This document shows, one piece after another, positions 44,112-52,570 of a stretch of 64,000 nucleotides of DNA. How positions within the stretch are numbered: the first letter of the stretch is position 1; each line of letters opens with the position of its first letter. The stretch is from Acidovorax sp. FJL06 (GTDB lineage: Bacteria; Pseudomonadota; Gammaproteobacteria; Burkholderiales; Burkholderiaceae_C), in assembly GCF_003852545.1 (NCBI RefSeq), contig NZ_QAJR01000007.1, forward strand, positions 47,669 to 111,668, read 5' to 3'. The position numbers were made by a program, and so were the translations under genes. Under the pieces are notes generated by a model, which saw only the letters and a list, made by a program, of their open reading frames with translations, searched no databases and was not told the DNA's origin.

Positions 44112-45746
44112 TCAACCTTTGCGCTGACTACCCAATCTAGGTGGCAGGAACGTATCGAGCGCCCGCCACAGCATTTTGTGAACCTGAATTGACGAGCTTG
44201 ATTTGTACTGGCCGTCAGGCACACCTCTATCTTCGAGGAACGACCAACTTGTTTTATCGGTTGCTTGTGGTTTGATGCCAACAACCGATGCTGTGTACAA
44301 GATTTTCAATATTTGCTGGAGGCAATAGTTCATCGAACGTTTGCTTTCCAAATACTCAGAAACCAGTTGCTTAAAAGGATCTTCATCAGGAAGAGCCTCG
44401 AAAGCATCCGACATAAAGCTTTGAAACTGTTCTTCGGTGATATCGGTAAACTTGAAAGATGCCGGACGCCCTCGCACTAATTCGGCATAAATAACCAGAT
44501 CGGGGTAATGATTTCGCCATTCATCAGCGAGTGAGCGTAAACGCCCATCTGAATATTTTTTCTCTGCATCCTGAACTGCTGAGGGCGGGATATACTCCTT
44601 GTTCTCACAAAGCTCTATGCAGCAGTTTACGAAGGCAATTACGTCGCGGGGCCTGAATAGTGTTCTACTGGCAACATAATCAAATGCACTCTCCCCTCTG
44701 ACCTCGCCTCGAAAAACATCATTAAAAGTTACTCTTCTGCTTGTGTACTGCTCTCGCACAAGCATTGCGATGCGTAAATCTAAAAGCTCACGCAGCTGCG
44801 CGGGCTTCCATCGCAAGCGCAGGAAAAGTGATTCGTATTTTTCCTCTTGAAAACCTGCGTCACGCGTTTGATCGAAAACGAGTCTGAGTAGGTCCTCTCG
44901 AAGCGCGACGACAATTTTGACTGATCTAACACGAACGAATGCTTTAGCAGTCTCTATCAGGGCACGGATTAGCTTGAATCTGATGCGGTCATCAACCCAA
45001 GCATCATCTAAACGATCAATGACTATGTAGTAGCGATTTAATGGATCGGAAAAAACATCATCTGCCAGAAAATTAACGATTTCGCCAAGCTCGCGGACCT
45101 GATTGGCATTGACGATGCTTTGCGCTTTGTGAACGATCTCTCCACGAATCTCATCAGAAAGGTTTTTGGCCCCTGCAGCGTTTAACGTGAGTGGCCCGTA
45201 CTTTGTATCGATCGAAGCGGATAACTTCTGTTCGAGTTTGGATGCAAACTCCTTGACTCGCATTTCCGTATCAAGCCAGAACTTATCCCCCCATTGCTCC
45301 AAATACTGGATTGCCCGCTGCTTGGCAGGGTCGCGTCTAAAAAGTTCGTGAAAATTCGTTAGAAACCCTTTTGGGTCTCTATCGGTTATGCGATAGCGTC
45401 GCTTCAATAATTCAACGACAAAGACATGTTTCCATAGCAACTGGTAAAACAAATCTAACTTGACGCCAGCATTCTCAAAAAACTGAATGATGTCAGAGTT
45501 GGATATCCAGTTTAGCGAAAGGTCTTCCGCTTTCACCTCAATGGCATTCGGGAATGTTTCTAACAAGCGCCCAAGCAAAGCACTCTTTCCAGCCCCAACT
45601 CGACCAACGACTATCCGTTTCGGCTCACTGCAATCCTGCAATACCTGCAAGTCACCGGTTTCAAAGAAACATTCTTTTAAATACTTGTTGTCTGACTCCG
45701 CATCCATTGCCCCGATGTGACTGTTGCGCCGAAATGTGTACTTCAA
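44112..45746 (-). CDS. P-loop ATPase of the Sll1717-like family, cargo of the hsd locus
   Basis: 544 aa. Starts LKYTFRRNSHIGAMDAESD, with Walker A GRVGAGKSALL (residues 48-58), Walker B YYIVIDRLDDAW (about 238-250) and a sensor-like KIVVALREDLLRL about 40 residues later; the rest is helical with a basic patch. The start is TTG 45746, fixed by a perfect AAGGAGG five nt upstream, which sits 16 nt from the hsdS stop; longer in-frame readings overlap hsdS and are not real. Codon use is clearly AT-richer than the genes around it, suggesting recent acquisition. ATPases of this type sit in defence loci; mechanism unknown. Confidence 0.85.
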   Translation of the reverse strand: MKYTFRRNSHIGAMDAESDNKYLKECFFETGDLQVLQDCSEPKRIVVGRVGAGKSALLGRLLETFPNAIEVKAEDLSLNWISNSDIIQFFENAGVKLDLFYQLLWKHVFVVELLKRRYRITDRDPKGFLTNFHELFRRDPAKQRAIQYLEQWGDKFWLDTEMRVKEFASKLEQKLSASIDTKYGPLTLNAAGAKNLSDEIRGEIVHKAQSIVNANQVRELGEIVNFLADDVFSDPLNRYYIVIDRLDDAWVDDRIRFKLIRALIETAKAFVRVRSVKIVVALREDLLRLVFDQTRDAGFQEEKYESLFLRLRWKPAQLRELLDLRIAMLVREQYTSRRVTFNDVFRGEVRGESAFDYVASRTLFRPRDVIAFVNCCIELCENKEYIPPSAVQDAEKKYSDGRLRSLADEWRNHYPDLVIYAELVRGRPASFKFTDITEEQFQSFMSDAFEALPDEDPFKQLVSEYLESKRSMNYCLQQILKILYTASVVGIKPQATDKTSWSFLEDRGVPDGQYKSSSSIQVHKMLWRALDTFLPPRLGSQRKG

Positions 45747-45762
45747 GCTTGCCTCCTTTTGC

Positions 45763-47187
45763 TTATAAGAATGCTCTTGCCAACGTCGCTTGCCGTAGAG
45801 ACTTTGCGCGCTGGAGGTTGGTGTCGACCTCGGCTTCGACTTCGCGGATGATGGATAGATGGCGGTCGACTTCGGCGACGATTCGGGCTTGCTCTGCGAG
45901 CGGTGGCAGGGCAATTGGCAGCGCCCGCACTTGCTCAAGGCTCAAACCGGGTTTCCCTGCGCCGTATGCCCACGACTCCAATGTCTTACGGCCATTCGCG
46001 GGCGAAATAATCCAATTGAAAACAAACGATGCTGTTTCAGGCATGGACAGCTTCATTAGCGCGACGTGTTGACTCACAAATGCGAGTTCACCCAACGCGG
46101 GCACCAATGCGGACTTGGTTACGTTTGCACCAGTGATCGTGACGAGGATGTCTCCTTCCGTAACGCTGCTGCGCGTGCCTTCGGCATCTATAGGCACATT
46201 CACTCGCGCGGCGTCAGGAAAATTAAGTGCATCCGTTTTGATGTCTTGGGCACGAATGAACAGAACACCGGTGTCCGAATAGAAATCTCCCCACCCGCGT
46301 GAACCGCTCGTGATGAGGTACGTCAGTTGATCCGAAGTTGCCCAAGTCCACCCATCCGGCAATGGGGGCAGTCCATCGTTCAATGGCGAGACTGGTAGCT
46401 TGTACTTCCCACGTCCAGCCCACTTCGCCTGCCGCTCCTCAAGAATCCGCTGCAAAAGTTGTTCGCCGGTCTCAAAGGTGCGGCCTTCGCGGCGGGCCAG
46501 GGTGGCTTCGGTTTCTACGAGGCGGCCTTCGACGGCGGCTTTGAGGACGGAGGCTTTGTAGCGTTTGAGGTTGGCTTTGACGCGCTGGAGGTTGGCGACG
46601 GCTTCGTCGAGGCGGGAGAACTGTTTTTCGAGTTCGGCGACGATTTCACGCTGCTCCGAGAGCGGTGGCACAGCAACTGGTAAACCAAGAAGCTGCTCGG
46701 TGTTGATTCCGTCACGGGTTGCCCCGTGATTTACAGCCTTGAGATAGTCGCGGACTTGCTTTGCGCCACGAACGTAGTTGATAAACAACCGCGTGTCGAT
46801 GCGTGACTCGTCGAGGCGCAATCGCATGATGTGATAGTTGAAGAGTGCGCCTTCCAGCCACTTGGGGACGAGGCCAGCGCGCCCCACAGAGGCCATTCGC
46901 GAGAACAGCAAATCGCCCTCTTTGAGGCGATAGCGCGATAGTTCCTTGGCTTTTTCTTCAGAGACAAATAAGGCCTTGTCCAGATTGATACCGCCTTGGG
47001 TAAGGCAACCAATCGTCAAAAGAGGAACTCCCGATGCAACGAAATCACCGCGCCCAAGGTTCGTACCAAATGGCCCAGTCAGCACCGGTTGCTCGCCAGT
47101 TGCTCCGATCTCACTCACAGCTTGGTAATGCCAGCCGTTTGGGAGCGCAGACAAGTTCAACGCGGCGATGTCCAGTACCTCACTCAC
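45763..47187 (-). CDS. hsdS: Type I restriction-modification specificity subunit
   Basis: 474 aa with two target-recognition domains. TRD1 is at about 15-175 (LPNGWHYQAVSEIG, ending PLSEQREIVAELEKQFSRLD), a central helical spacer follows (NLQRVKANLKRYKASVLKAAVEG), then TRD2 at about 270-435 (LPDGWTWATSDQLTYL, ending PPLAEQARIVAEVDRHLS) and a distal helix. Sets the bipartite recognition sequence; the two TRDs differ, so the site is asymmetric. TRD2 coding sequence is less GC-rich, typical of exchanged recognition domains. Overlaps hsdR by 4 nt (ATGA). Confidence 0.95.
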   Translation of the reverse strand: MSEVLDIAALNLSALPNGWHYQAVSEIGATGEQPVLTGPFGTNLGRGDFVASGVPLLTIGCLTQGGINLDKALFVSEEKAKELSRYRLKEGDLLFSRMASVGRAGLVPKWLEGALFNYHIMRLRLDESRIDTRLFINYVRGAKQVRDYLKAVNHGATRDGINTEQLLGLPVAVPPLSEQREIVAELEKQFSRLDEAVANLQRVKANLKRYKASVLKAAVEGRLVETEATLARREGRTFETGEQLLQRILEERQAKWAGRGKYKLPVSPLNDGLPPLPDGWTWATSDQLTYLITSGSRGWGDFYSDTGVLFIRAQDIKTDALNFPDAARVNVPIDAEGTRSSVTEGDILVTITGANVTKSALVPALGELAFVSQHVALMKLSMPETASFVFNWIISPANGRKTLESWAYGAGKPGLSLEQVRALPIALPPLAEQARIVAEVDRHLSIIREVEAEVDTNLQRAKSLRQATLARAFL

Positions 47188-50036
47188 GCCGCCAACTCCC
47201 GATTCAATTCCTCAATCACCCTGGGCAGTTCTGCGCCAAAGAGCTGGTGCACCTTGCCCAGGCCGCCCTGGGCGTTGAAGGGGGCGTATTCAAAGTCGTC
47301 AATTTCAATGCCAAGGTTGGCGGCGATGTGGTCGCGGATCATTTCTAGCCAGTGGATTTGTTCTTGGGTGAAAGGGGCTTCGACAGGCTCAGCCTGAACG
47401 GTGGTGGTGGTGCTATGCCCTTCGACTGGCTCAGGGCGAACGGCGGGGTTTGCGGATTGGTGCTGGGCCAGCCAGGCTTTGAAGTTGGCCTGCACGCGCT
47501 CGGGGTAGGGCACCAGCTCATTCGTCTGCTGCATGGCAAAGCGCACCAGGCTGACCAAGTCCGTCAGCAGGCGGCGCTGCGTGGCGCCTTTCACTGCGCC
47601 TTTGCGCAGGGTGGCGTAGGCCTGCCACAGGGCGCCCTCGTCAATGTTCAGCGGCGGGGCGTGCAGGGCGTCGGCCAAGGCTTTCACGTCGTCAAACTTG
47701 AGCGGCGCACGCGTGGGGCGGCTGTACAAGATTTGCAGGGCGGTGATTTCGTCTTTGTGCTGTTGGATGAACTGCTCAAAGCTTTGCACCAATGCGGTGG
47801 CGCGGTCGCTGCCTTCGCTAAAACCTGCGTGCAGCAGGGTGTCTTGGGTGACCGTGTCGATCACCAAGTCTGCCTTTTGCTTCATTTTTAATAGCTGCTC
47901 GCGCAATGCAGGTGCGCCGAAAGGCCTTGTAGCGTCCCTTAAACGCTGCTCTGCCTCGGCGGGCGGCATGTCTTGGGTGGCGTCGATGTTGAGCGCTTCC
48001 ACAATGCCGCGCGCCAGGTCGCGCAGGGTTTTGCCGCCACTTAGCTCCAGCACTTTGGCGCGGTCGGCGTCGCCGGCGTCTTTGTCCAGCCGGGCCAGGC
48101 GGGCAGCGATGCTGCTGAGCACTTCGTCTTCCACGTTCCCTAAGCTTACGGCTTGCAGCAGTTTGTCCAGGGGCACGCTCTTTTTGGCGTCCATGGGGCG
48201 GCTGTCGGTTTTGTCGCGCTCGCACACGCCCACGGCATCGACGATGACGAAGTGGTCTTTCTTGATGTGTTCGCCGGGGTTGACGGCGGCAAGATCCGTG
48301 GGGTTGCATACGCGCACGCCACGGCCTTTCATCTGCTCGAAGAAGCTGCGGCTTTTGACCGAGCGCATGAAGACGACGATTTCCACCGGCTTGATGTCGG
48401 TGCCGGTGGCGATCATGTCCACGGTGACGGCCACGCGGGGGTAGTAGCTGGAGCGGAAGTCTTTGATGAGCTGCTCGGGGCTGGTGCCGCCGCCCTGGGC
48501 GCTGCGGTAGGTGATTTTTTGCGCAAACTCATTGCCCCGGCCAAACTCTTCGCGCAGGGTTTCGACAATTTTTTCGGCGTGGTTGTCGTCCTTGGCAAAG
48601 ATCAGGGTCTTGGGCAGCTCTTGCCGCTGGGGGAACATGTCGGGCTGCCAGCGGTCACGCAGGGTGCGCACCACGGTGCGGATCTGGTCGGGTGTTTGCA
48701 CGGCACGGTCCAGCTCTTCGGGCTGGTATTCGAAGTCGTCGTCCAGCTGCCAGGCGGTTTTGCGGCGGGTGGCTTTGTCTTGCGTTTCCAGCCAGAAGCC
48801 TTTGTCCACCTTGGCACCGCTTTCGCCCACCTCGGTTTTGATGCGGTACACGTCGTAGTTCACGTTCACGCCATCGGCCACGGCCTGGGCGTGGCCGTAT
48901 TCCATGACCAGGTTTTGGTTGAAGAAGCCGAAGGTCTGCTTGTTGGGCGTGGCGGTCAGACCGATCAGATACGCGTCAAAGTACTCCAGCACCTGGCGCC
49001 ACAGGTTGTAGATGCTGCGGTGGGCCTCGTCCGTCACCACAATGTCAAAGCTCTCGATGGGGATGGCCGGGTTGTAGCCAATGGGCTCGGGGTCTTTGAA
49101 CAGGCCTTCGATACGTTCGGTGCTTTCTTCGTCGGCCTCGTCGGCCAGCTCGCGCCCTTTGAGCATGCTGAACATGCGCTGGATGGTGCAGATGACCACG
49201 CGGGCGCTGGTATCGAGCTGGTTGCCTTGCAGGTGCTGGACGATGTATTCCTCGCCAAACTTGTAGTTGTTGTAGGGGCTGGCGTAGGCGTCAAACTCTT
49301 TTTTGGTCTGGCGGGCCAGGTTGCCCCGGTCTACCAAGAAGAGCACGCGGCGCGCGCCGCCAAACTTGATGAGGCGGTAGATGAAGCCAATGCTGGTAAA
49401 GGTTTTTCCGCTGCCGGTGGCCATCTGGATCAGGGCCTTGGGCTTGTTGGCAGCCAGACTTTTCTCCAGGTTGGTGATGGCGCCGATCTGCGCGGGCCAT
49501 AGCTGGTAGTGCGCGCCGCCGCTGCCCCATTCAGTGATCAGCTGGGGCATGTTGCGCATGCGGGCCAGGAAGGTGCTGGGGGATTCGCTGACGCCGTTGC
49601 CATGGCTGGTTGGCGGCAGCAGCGCCAGCCATTGCACCAGCAGCTCGGGGCGGAAGAAGGCGAACACGCTGCGGGCGCGTGGTTCGGGGTCCAGGCCGTT
49701 GGTGAAGTGGGTTTCTACCCCCGTGCTTTCCCACACAAAGGGCAGGGGGCGGCTCCAGGCGGGCAGGGTGGTGGGCAGGCCTTTGGCGTAGCGGCTGCTT
49801 TGCAGCTCTACGCCAGTCAGGGTGGCGCCTTCTTTTTTGGCTTCGATCACGCCGCAGGCCTTGCCGTTGACGTAGAGCAGGTAGTCGGCATAGCCAAAAC
49901 CGGGGTTCAGGGGGAATTCGCGGATCGCCACGCCCATGGCTGCGTGGATGTTGGCGTCCGCAACGCTGCACACGTGCCAGCCCGCCGATATCAGCAGTGC
50001 ATCGATGGTTACCCTGGCCTTGGCCTCTGGCGTCAT
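47184..50036 (-). CDS. hsdR: Type I restriction enzyme endonuclease/translocase subunit
   Basis: 950 aa. N-terminal PD-(D/E)xK nuclease with YADYLLYVNGKACGVIEAKK (about 50-68), SF2 motor with Walker A MATGSGKTFTS (about 205), DEAH box VTDEAHRSIYN (about 332), LIGLTATP and VAVTVDMIATGTDIKPVEIV, and a C-terminal HsdM-binding helical domain. Cuts unmethylated DNA after ATP-driven translocation. Residues about 864-886 (RPEPVEG...QAEPVEA) are encoded by two copies of an intergenic palindrome half (47377-47443) that has become part of the protein. First gene of the locus. Confidence 0.95.
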   Translation of the reverse strand: MTPEAKARVTIDALLISAGWHVCSVADANIHAAMGVAIREFPLNPGFGYADYLLYVNGKACGVIEAKKEGATLTGVELQSSRYAKGLPTTLPAWSRPLPFVWESTGVETHFTNGLDPEPRARSVFAFFRPELLVQWLALLPPTSHGNGVSESPSTFLARMRNMPQLITEWGSGGAHYQLWPAQIGAITNLEKSLAANKPKALIQMATGSGKTFTSIGFIYRLIKFGGARRVLFLVDRGNLARQTKKEFDAYASPYNNYKFGEEYIVQHLQGNQLDTSARVVICTIQRMFSMLKGRELADEADEESTERIEGLFKDPEPIGYNPAIPIESFDIVVTDEAHRSIYNLWRQVLEYFDAYLIGLTATPNKQTFGFFNQNLVMEYGHAQAVADGVNVNYDVYRIKTEVGESGAKVDKGFWLETQDKATRRKTAWQLDDDFEYQPEELDRAVQTPDQIRTVVRTLRDRWQPDMFPQRQELPKTLIFAKDDNHAEKIVETLREEFGRGNEFAQKITYRSAQGGGTSPEQLIKDFRSSYYPRVAVTVDMIATGTDIKPVEIVVFMRSVKSRSFFEQMKGRGVRVCNPTDLAAVNPGEHIKKDHFVIVDAVGVCERDKTDSRPMDAKKSVPLDKLLQAVSLGNVEDEVLSSIAARLARLDKDAGDADRAKVLELSGGKTLRDLARGIVEALNIDATQDMPPAEAEQRLRDATRPFGAPALREQLLKMKQKADLVIDTVTQDTLLHAGFSEGSDRATALVQSFEQFIQQHKDEITALQILYSRPTRAPLKFDDVKALADALHAPPLNIDEGALWQAYATLRKGAVKGATQRRLLTDLVSLVRFAMQQTNELVPYPERVQANFKAWLAQHQSANPAVRPEPVEGHSTTTTVQAEPVEAPFTQEQIHWLEMIRDHIAANLGIEIDDFEYAPFNAQGGLGKVHQLFGAELPRVIEELNRELAA
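47377..47443 (-). repeat. Two direct half-copies of the REP-like palindrome within hsdR
   Basis: CTTCGACAGGCTCAG...GAACGG (47377-47401) and CTTCGACTGGCTCAG...GAACGG (47418-47443) lie in the same orientation, 16 nt apart. They are related to the arms of the palindromes at 32658 and 40390. Translated in hsdR they give RPEPVEG and QAEPVEA. Confidence 0.8.
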
Positions 50037-50266
50037 GCGTGTTCCTCCCTGCGGGCCATTCTAGGGGGCAGATACATCTGGTTAACTGTGTGTGACCTCA
50101 GTCGAGTCACTCGCATCTCTGTCGCAGGGGACGGGTGTGGTGACCAGAAGGACACGTTCAAGGGCTGGTCGATGGGGGTCACTTTGGCGACGCCGAACCG
50201 GGCCACCCCCATTGCCCGTCCACCGCACGGCCTCTAGGCTTGAGGGCAAAGGAGACTGTTTGCCCT

Positions 50267-51955
50267 ATGCGTCCGCATTACAAGTTCTGGCCCCGCCGCC
50301 TGCCGCATGCCATCACCCTGCCGTCCACCTCGCTGTGGGACAACCTGGCCATCAACGCCCGGCGTTACCCGGACAAGCCGGCGCTGGTCTTCTTTGGCAG
50401 CACCGTGACCTACGCGCAGTTGGCCGCCGGGGCCGAGCGGGTGGCGGCGCGGCTGGCGGCGTTGGGGGTGCAGCGGGGCGACCGGGTGGTGCTGTGCATG
50501 CAGAACTGTCCGCAACTGGTGATGGCGCACTTTGCCATCCTGCGTGCCAATGCGGTGGTGGTGCCGGTCAACCCCATGAACCGGGCCGAGGAGCTCAAGC
50601 ACTACATCACCGACCCCGACACCAAGGTGGCCTTCACCACGGGCGACCTGGCCCCGGAGATGGCCAAGGCCAGCAATGCGCTGCACCCGTCCGAACGGCT
50701 GGCGCACCTGGTGGTGACGCAGTTCACCGATGCGTTTGATGCAGGCGTGACGGGCGCCGATGCGCCGCCCGAGGCCTGGGCCGAGTGGCTGGGCACGCGG
50801 CATCCGCTGCCCGTGCTGGACGGTGGCGAGGCCCATGCCTGGGTGGATGCCGTGGCCTGCGCCGATGCCCCCCCGGCGCTGGCGGTGGGGCCGGAGGACC
50901 TGGCGCTGCTGCCCTACACCAGCGGCACCACGGGCTTGCCCAAGGGCTGCATGCATTTGCACAAGAGCATCATGCACAACGCCGTGGCCAGCAGCCTGTG
51001 GGGCAACGGATCAGCCGACAACGTGACGCTGGCCGTGGTGCCCATGTTCCACATCACCGGCATGGTGAGCGTGATGCATGCGTCCATCTACAGTGGCGCC
51101 ACCATCGTGATCATGCCGCGCTGGGACCGCGATCTGGCCGGGCGCCTGATCTCGCGCTGGCAGGTCACGAACTGGACCAACATCCCCACCATGGTCATCG
51201 ACCTGCTGGGCAGTCCGAACTTTGCAAGCTACGACCTGTCCAGCCTGGTCTACATCGGCGGTGGTGGCGCGGCCATGCCCCAGGCCGTGGCGCAGCGCCT
51301 GCTGGAGCAATATGGCCTGCGCTATGCCGAGGGCTATGGCCTGACCGAAACGGCCGCGCCTTCGCACTCCAACCCGCCCGACCACCCCAAGCAGCAGTGC
51401 CTGGGCATCCCCTTCATGGGCACCGATGCGCGCGTGATCGACCCCGACACCTTGCAGGAGGTGCCCGTGGGCGAGCAGGGCGAGATCATCATCCACGGCC
51501 CCGAGGTGTTCGAGGGCTACTGGAAGCGGCCCGATGCCACGGCGTCGGCGTTCATCGAGTTCGAGGGCAAGCGCTTCTTCAGATCGGGCGACCTGGGGCG
51601 CATGGATGAAGAGGGCTACTTCTTCCTCACCGACAGGCTCAAGCGCATGATCAACGCGAGCGGCTTCAAGGTCTGGCCCGCCGAGGTGGAGGCGCTGATG
51701 TTCCGCCACCCCGCGATCCAGGAGGCCTGCATCATCGCGGCCAAGGACAGCTACCGGGGCGAGACGGTGAAGGCCGTGGTGGTGGTGCGTGCATCGCACA
51801 AGGACAGCACCACCGAGCAGCAGATCATCGACTGGTGCCGCGAGAACATGGCGGTGTACAAGGTGCCGCGCATCGTGCAGTTTGTGAACGCTTTGCCCAA
51901 GAGCGGCAGCGGCAAGGTGATGTGGCGCGCGCTGCAGGAGCAGGAGGCGGCGTAG
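50267..51955 (+). CDS. Long-chain fatty acid:CoA ligase / acyl-CoA synthetase
   Basis: 562 aa ANL enzyme, class I medium/long-chain ligase type. AMP motif LPYTSGTTGLPKGCMHLHKS (about 217), GGGGAAMPQAVAQRL, YAEGYGLTETAAPSHSNPPD (about 358), GEIIIHGPEVFEGYWKRPD, FRSGDLGRMDEEGYFFLTDR and the C-terminal catalytic Lys in LPKSGSGKVMWRAL. The ATG at 50267 (MRPHYKFWPRRLPHAITLPS) has AAAGGAG 12 nt upstream. It is divergent from hsdR across a 230-nt gap (50037-50266) with no clear feature beyond GAGTCACTC-type small dyads. Confidence 0.93.
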   Translation: MRPHYKFWPRRLPHAITLPSTSLWDNLAINARRYPDKPALVFFGSTVTYAQLAAGAERVAARLAALGVQRGDRVVLCMQNCPQLVMAHFAILRANAVVVPVNPMNRAEELKHYITDPDTKVAFTTGDLAPEMAKASNALHPSERLAHLVVTQFTDAFDAGVTGADAPPEAWAEWLGTRHPLPVLDGGEAHAWVDAVACADAPPALAVGPEDLALLPYTSGTTGLPKGCMHLHKSIMHNAVASSLWGNGSADNVTLAVVPMFHITGMVSVMHASIYSGATIVIMPRWDRDLAGRLISRWQVTNWTNIPTMVIDLLGSPNFASYDLSSLVYIGGGGAAMPQAVAQRLLEQYGLRYAEGYGLTETAAPSHSNPPDHPKQQCLGIPFMGTDARVIDPDTLQEVPVGEQGEIIIHGPEVFEGYWKRPDATASAFIEFEGKRFFRSGDLGRMDEEGYFFLTDRLKRMINASGFKVWPAEVEALMFRHPAIQEACIIAAKDSYRGETVKAVVVVRASHKDSTTEQQIIDWCRENMAVYKVPRIVQFVNALPKSGSGKVMWRALQEQEAA

Positions 51956-52004
51956 ACCAGGACGGAGGGGCACGTTGCCCCGTTCTGACAAGGGACGACA
52001 GGGA

Positions 52005-52038
52005 AAAGGGCTGCTGGTGGTGCAGCCCTTTCTTTTTT
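52005..52038 (+). terminator. Rho-independent terminator after the acyl-CoA ligase
   Basis: AAAGGGCTGC/GCAGCCCTTT, a perfect 10-bp stem with a 7-nt loop, then CTTTTTT. Confidence 0.9.
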
Positions 52039-52071
52039 GGCGGGGTGGCCGGGGGCGGGGGGCTGGCCGTG

Positions 52072-52446
52072 TCAGGACGCGGCCGATGCTGTGGTCAGCT
52101 CGCCCAGGTCGCGCTCCAGCAGGGCGGGGTCGCCCAGTTGCAGCTCGATCAGGCGGCGCAGGTGGGTCACGCTGTCCAGGTCGATGCCCCGGCACAGCAG
52201 GCCGGTGTGCAGGCCCTGCACATGCGCCACCTCGGTGGACATGGCGATGTGGTTGCCGGTTTCGGCCAGGGGAATGGTGATCTGGCAGAGCATGCCGGGC
52301 TCCAGCTCGGCCTGGGCGGGCACCGTGATGAGTGCGCCCTTGAGGGACAGGTCCAGCACATGCACGCTGAAGGCATCGCGCGAGGTGGTGAGCAGGGCCG
52401 GCGCATCAAAACTGACGCGGACGAAGTGGCGGCGTTCATGGGGCAT
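52072..52446 (-). CDS. PilZ-domain c-di-GMP receptor
   Basis: 124 aa, a stand-alone PilZ domain. The c-di-GMP-binding arginines are in ERRHFVRVSF (RxxxR) and the second motif is LDLSLKGALI ([D/N]xSxxG). Such single-domain proteins relay c-di-GMP to motility or envelope targets. Divergent from the SBP-PAS-GGDEF-EAL gene, so a local enzyme/receptor pair is possible. Confidence 0.9.
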   Translation of the reverse strand: MPHERRHFVRVSFDAPALLTTSRDAFSVHVLDLSLKGALITVPAQAELEPGMLCQITIPLAETGNHIAMSTEVAHVQGLHTGLLCRGIDLDSVTHLRRLIELQLGDPALLERDLGELTTASAAS

Positions 52447-52570
52447 CGCTGTCTCCTGGACGAAGCGGGGAGGGGGTTGGGCACATGCTACTCCAACCCC
52501 GCAGATTGTCTTTGGTGGTTTTTGCGGGGTTTCGTTACCATCCAGACTCTGCTGTTTGTGGAGTCGGGCT

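Noticed and set aside
45747-45938. N-terminal extension of the P-loop ATPase into hsdS
   Set aside because: Ser/Pro/Lys-rich out-of-frame sequence of hsdS; the TTG at 45746 has a perfect AAGGAGG.
40533-50036. BREX, DISARM or phosphorothioate-type system
   Set aside because: No PglX/BrxC, DrmA/B or Dnd genes are present; HsdR, HsdS and HsdM are canonical type I.
52495-52531. AACCCCGCA/TGCGGGGTT hairpin as a terminator
   Set aside because: Long loop and no following T-run; it lies between divergent starts, so a regulatory site is likelier and is only mentioned with the PilZ pair.
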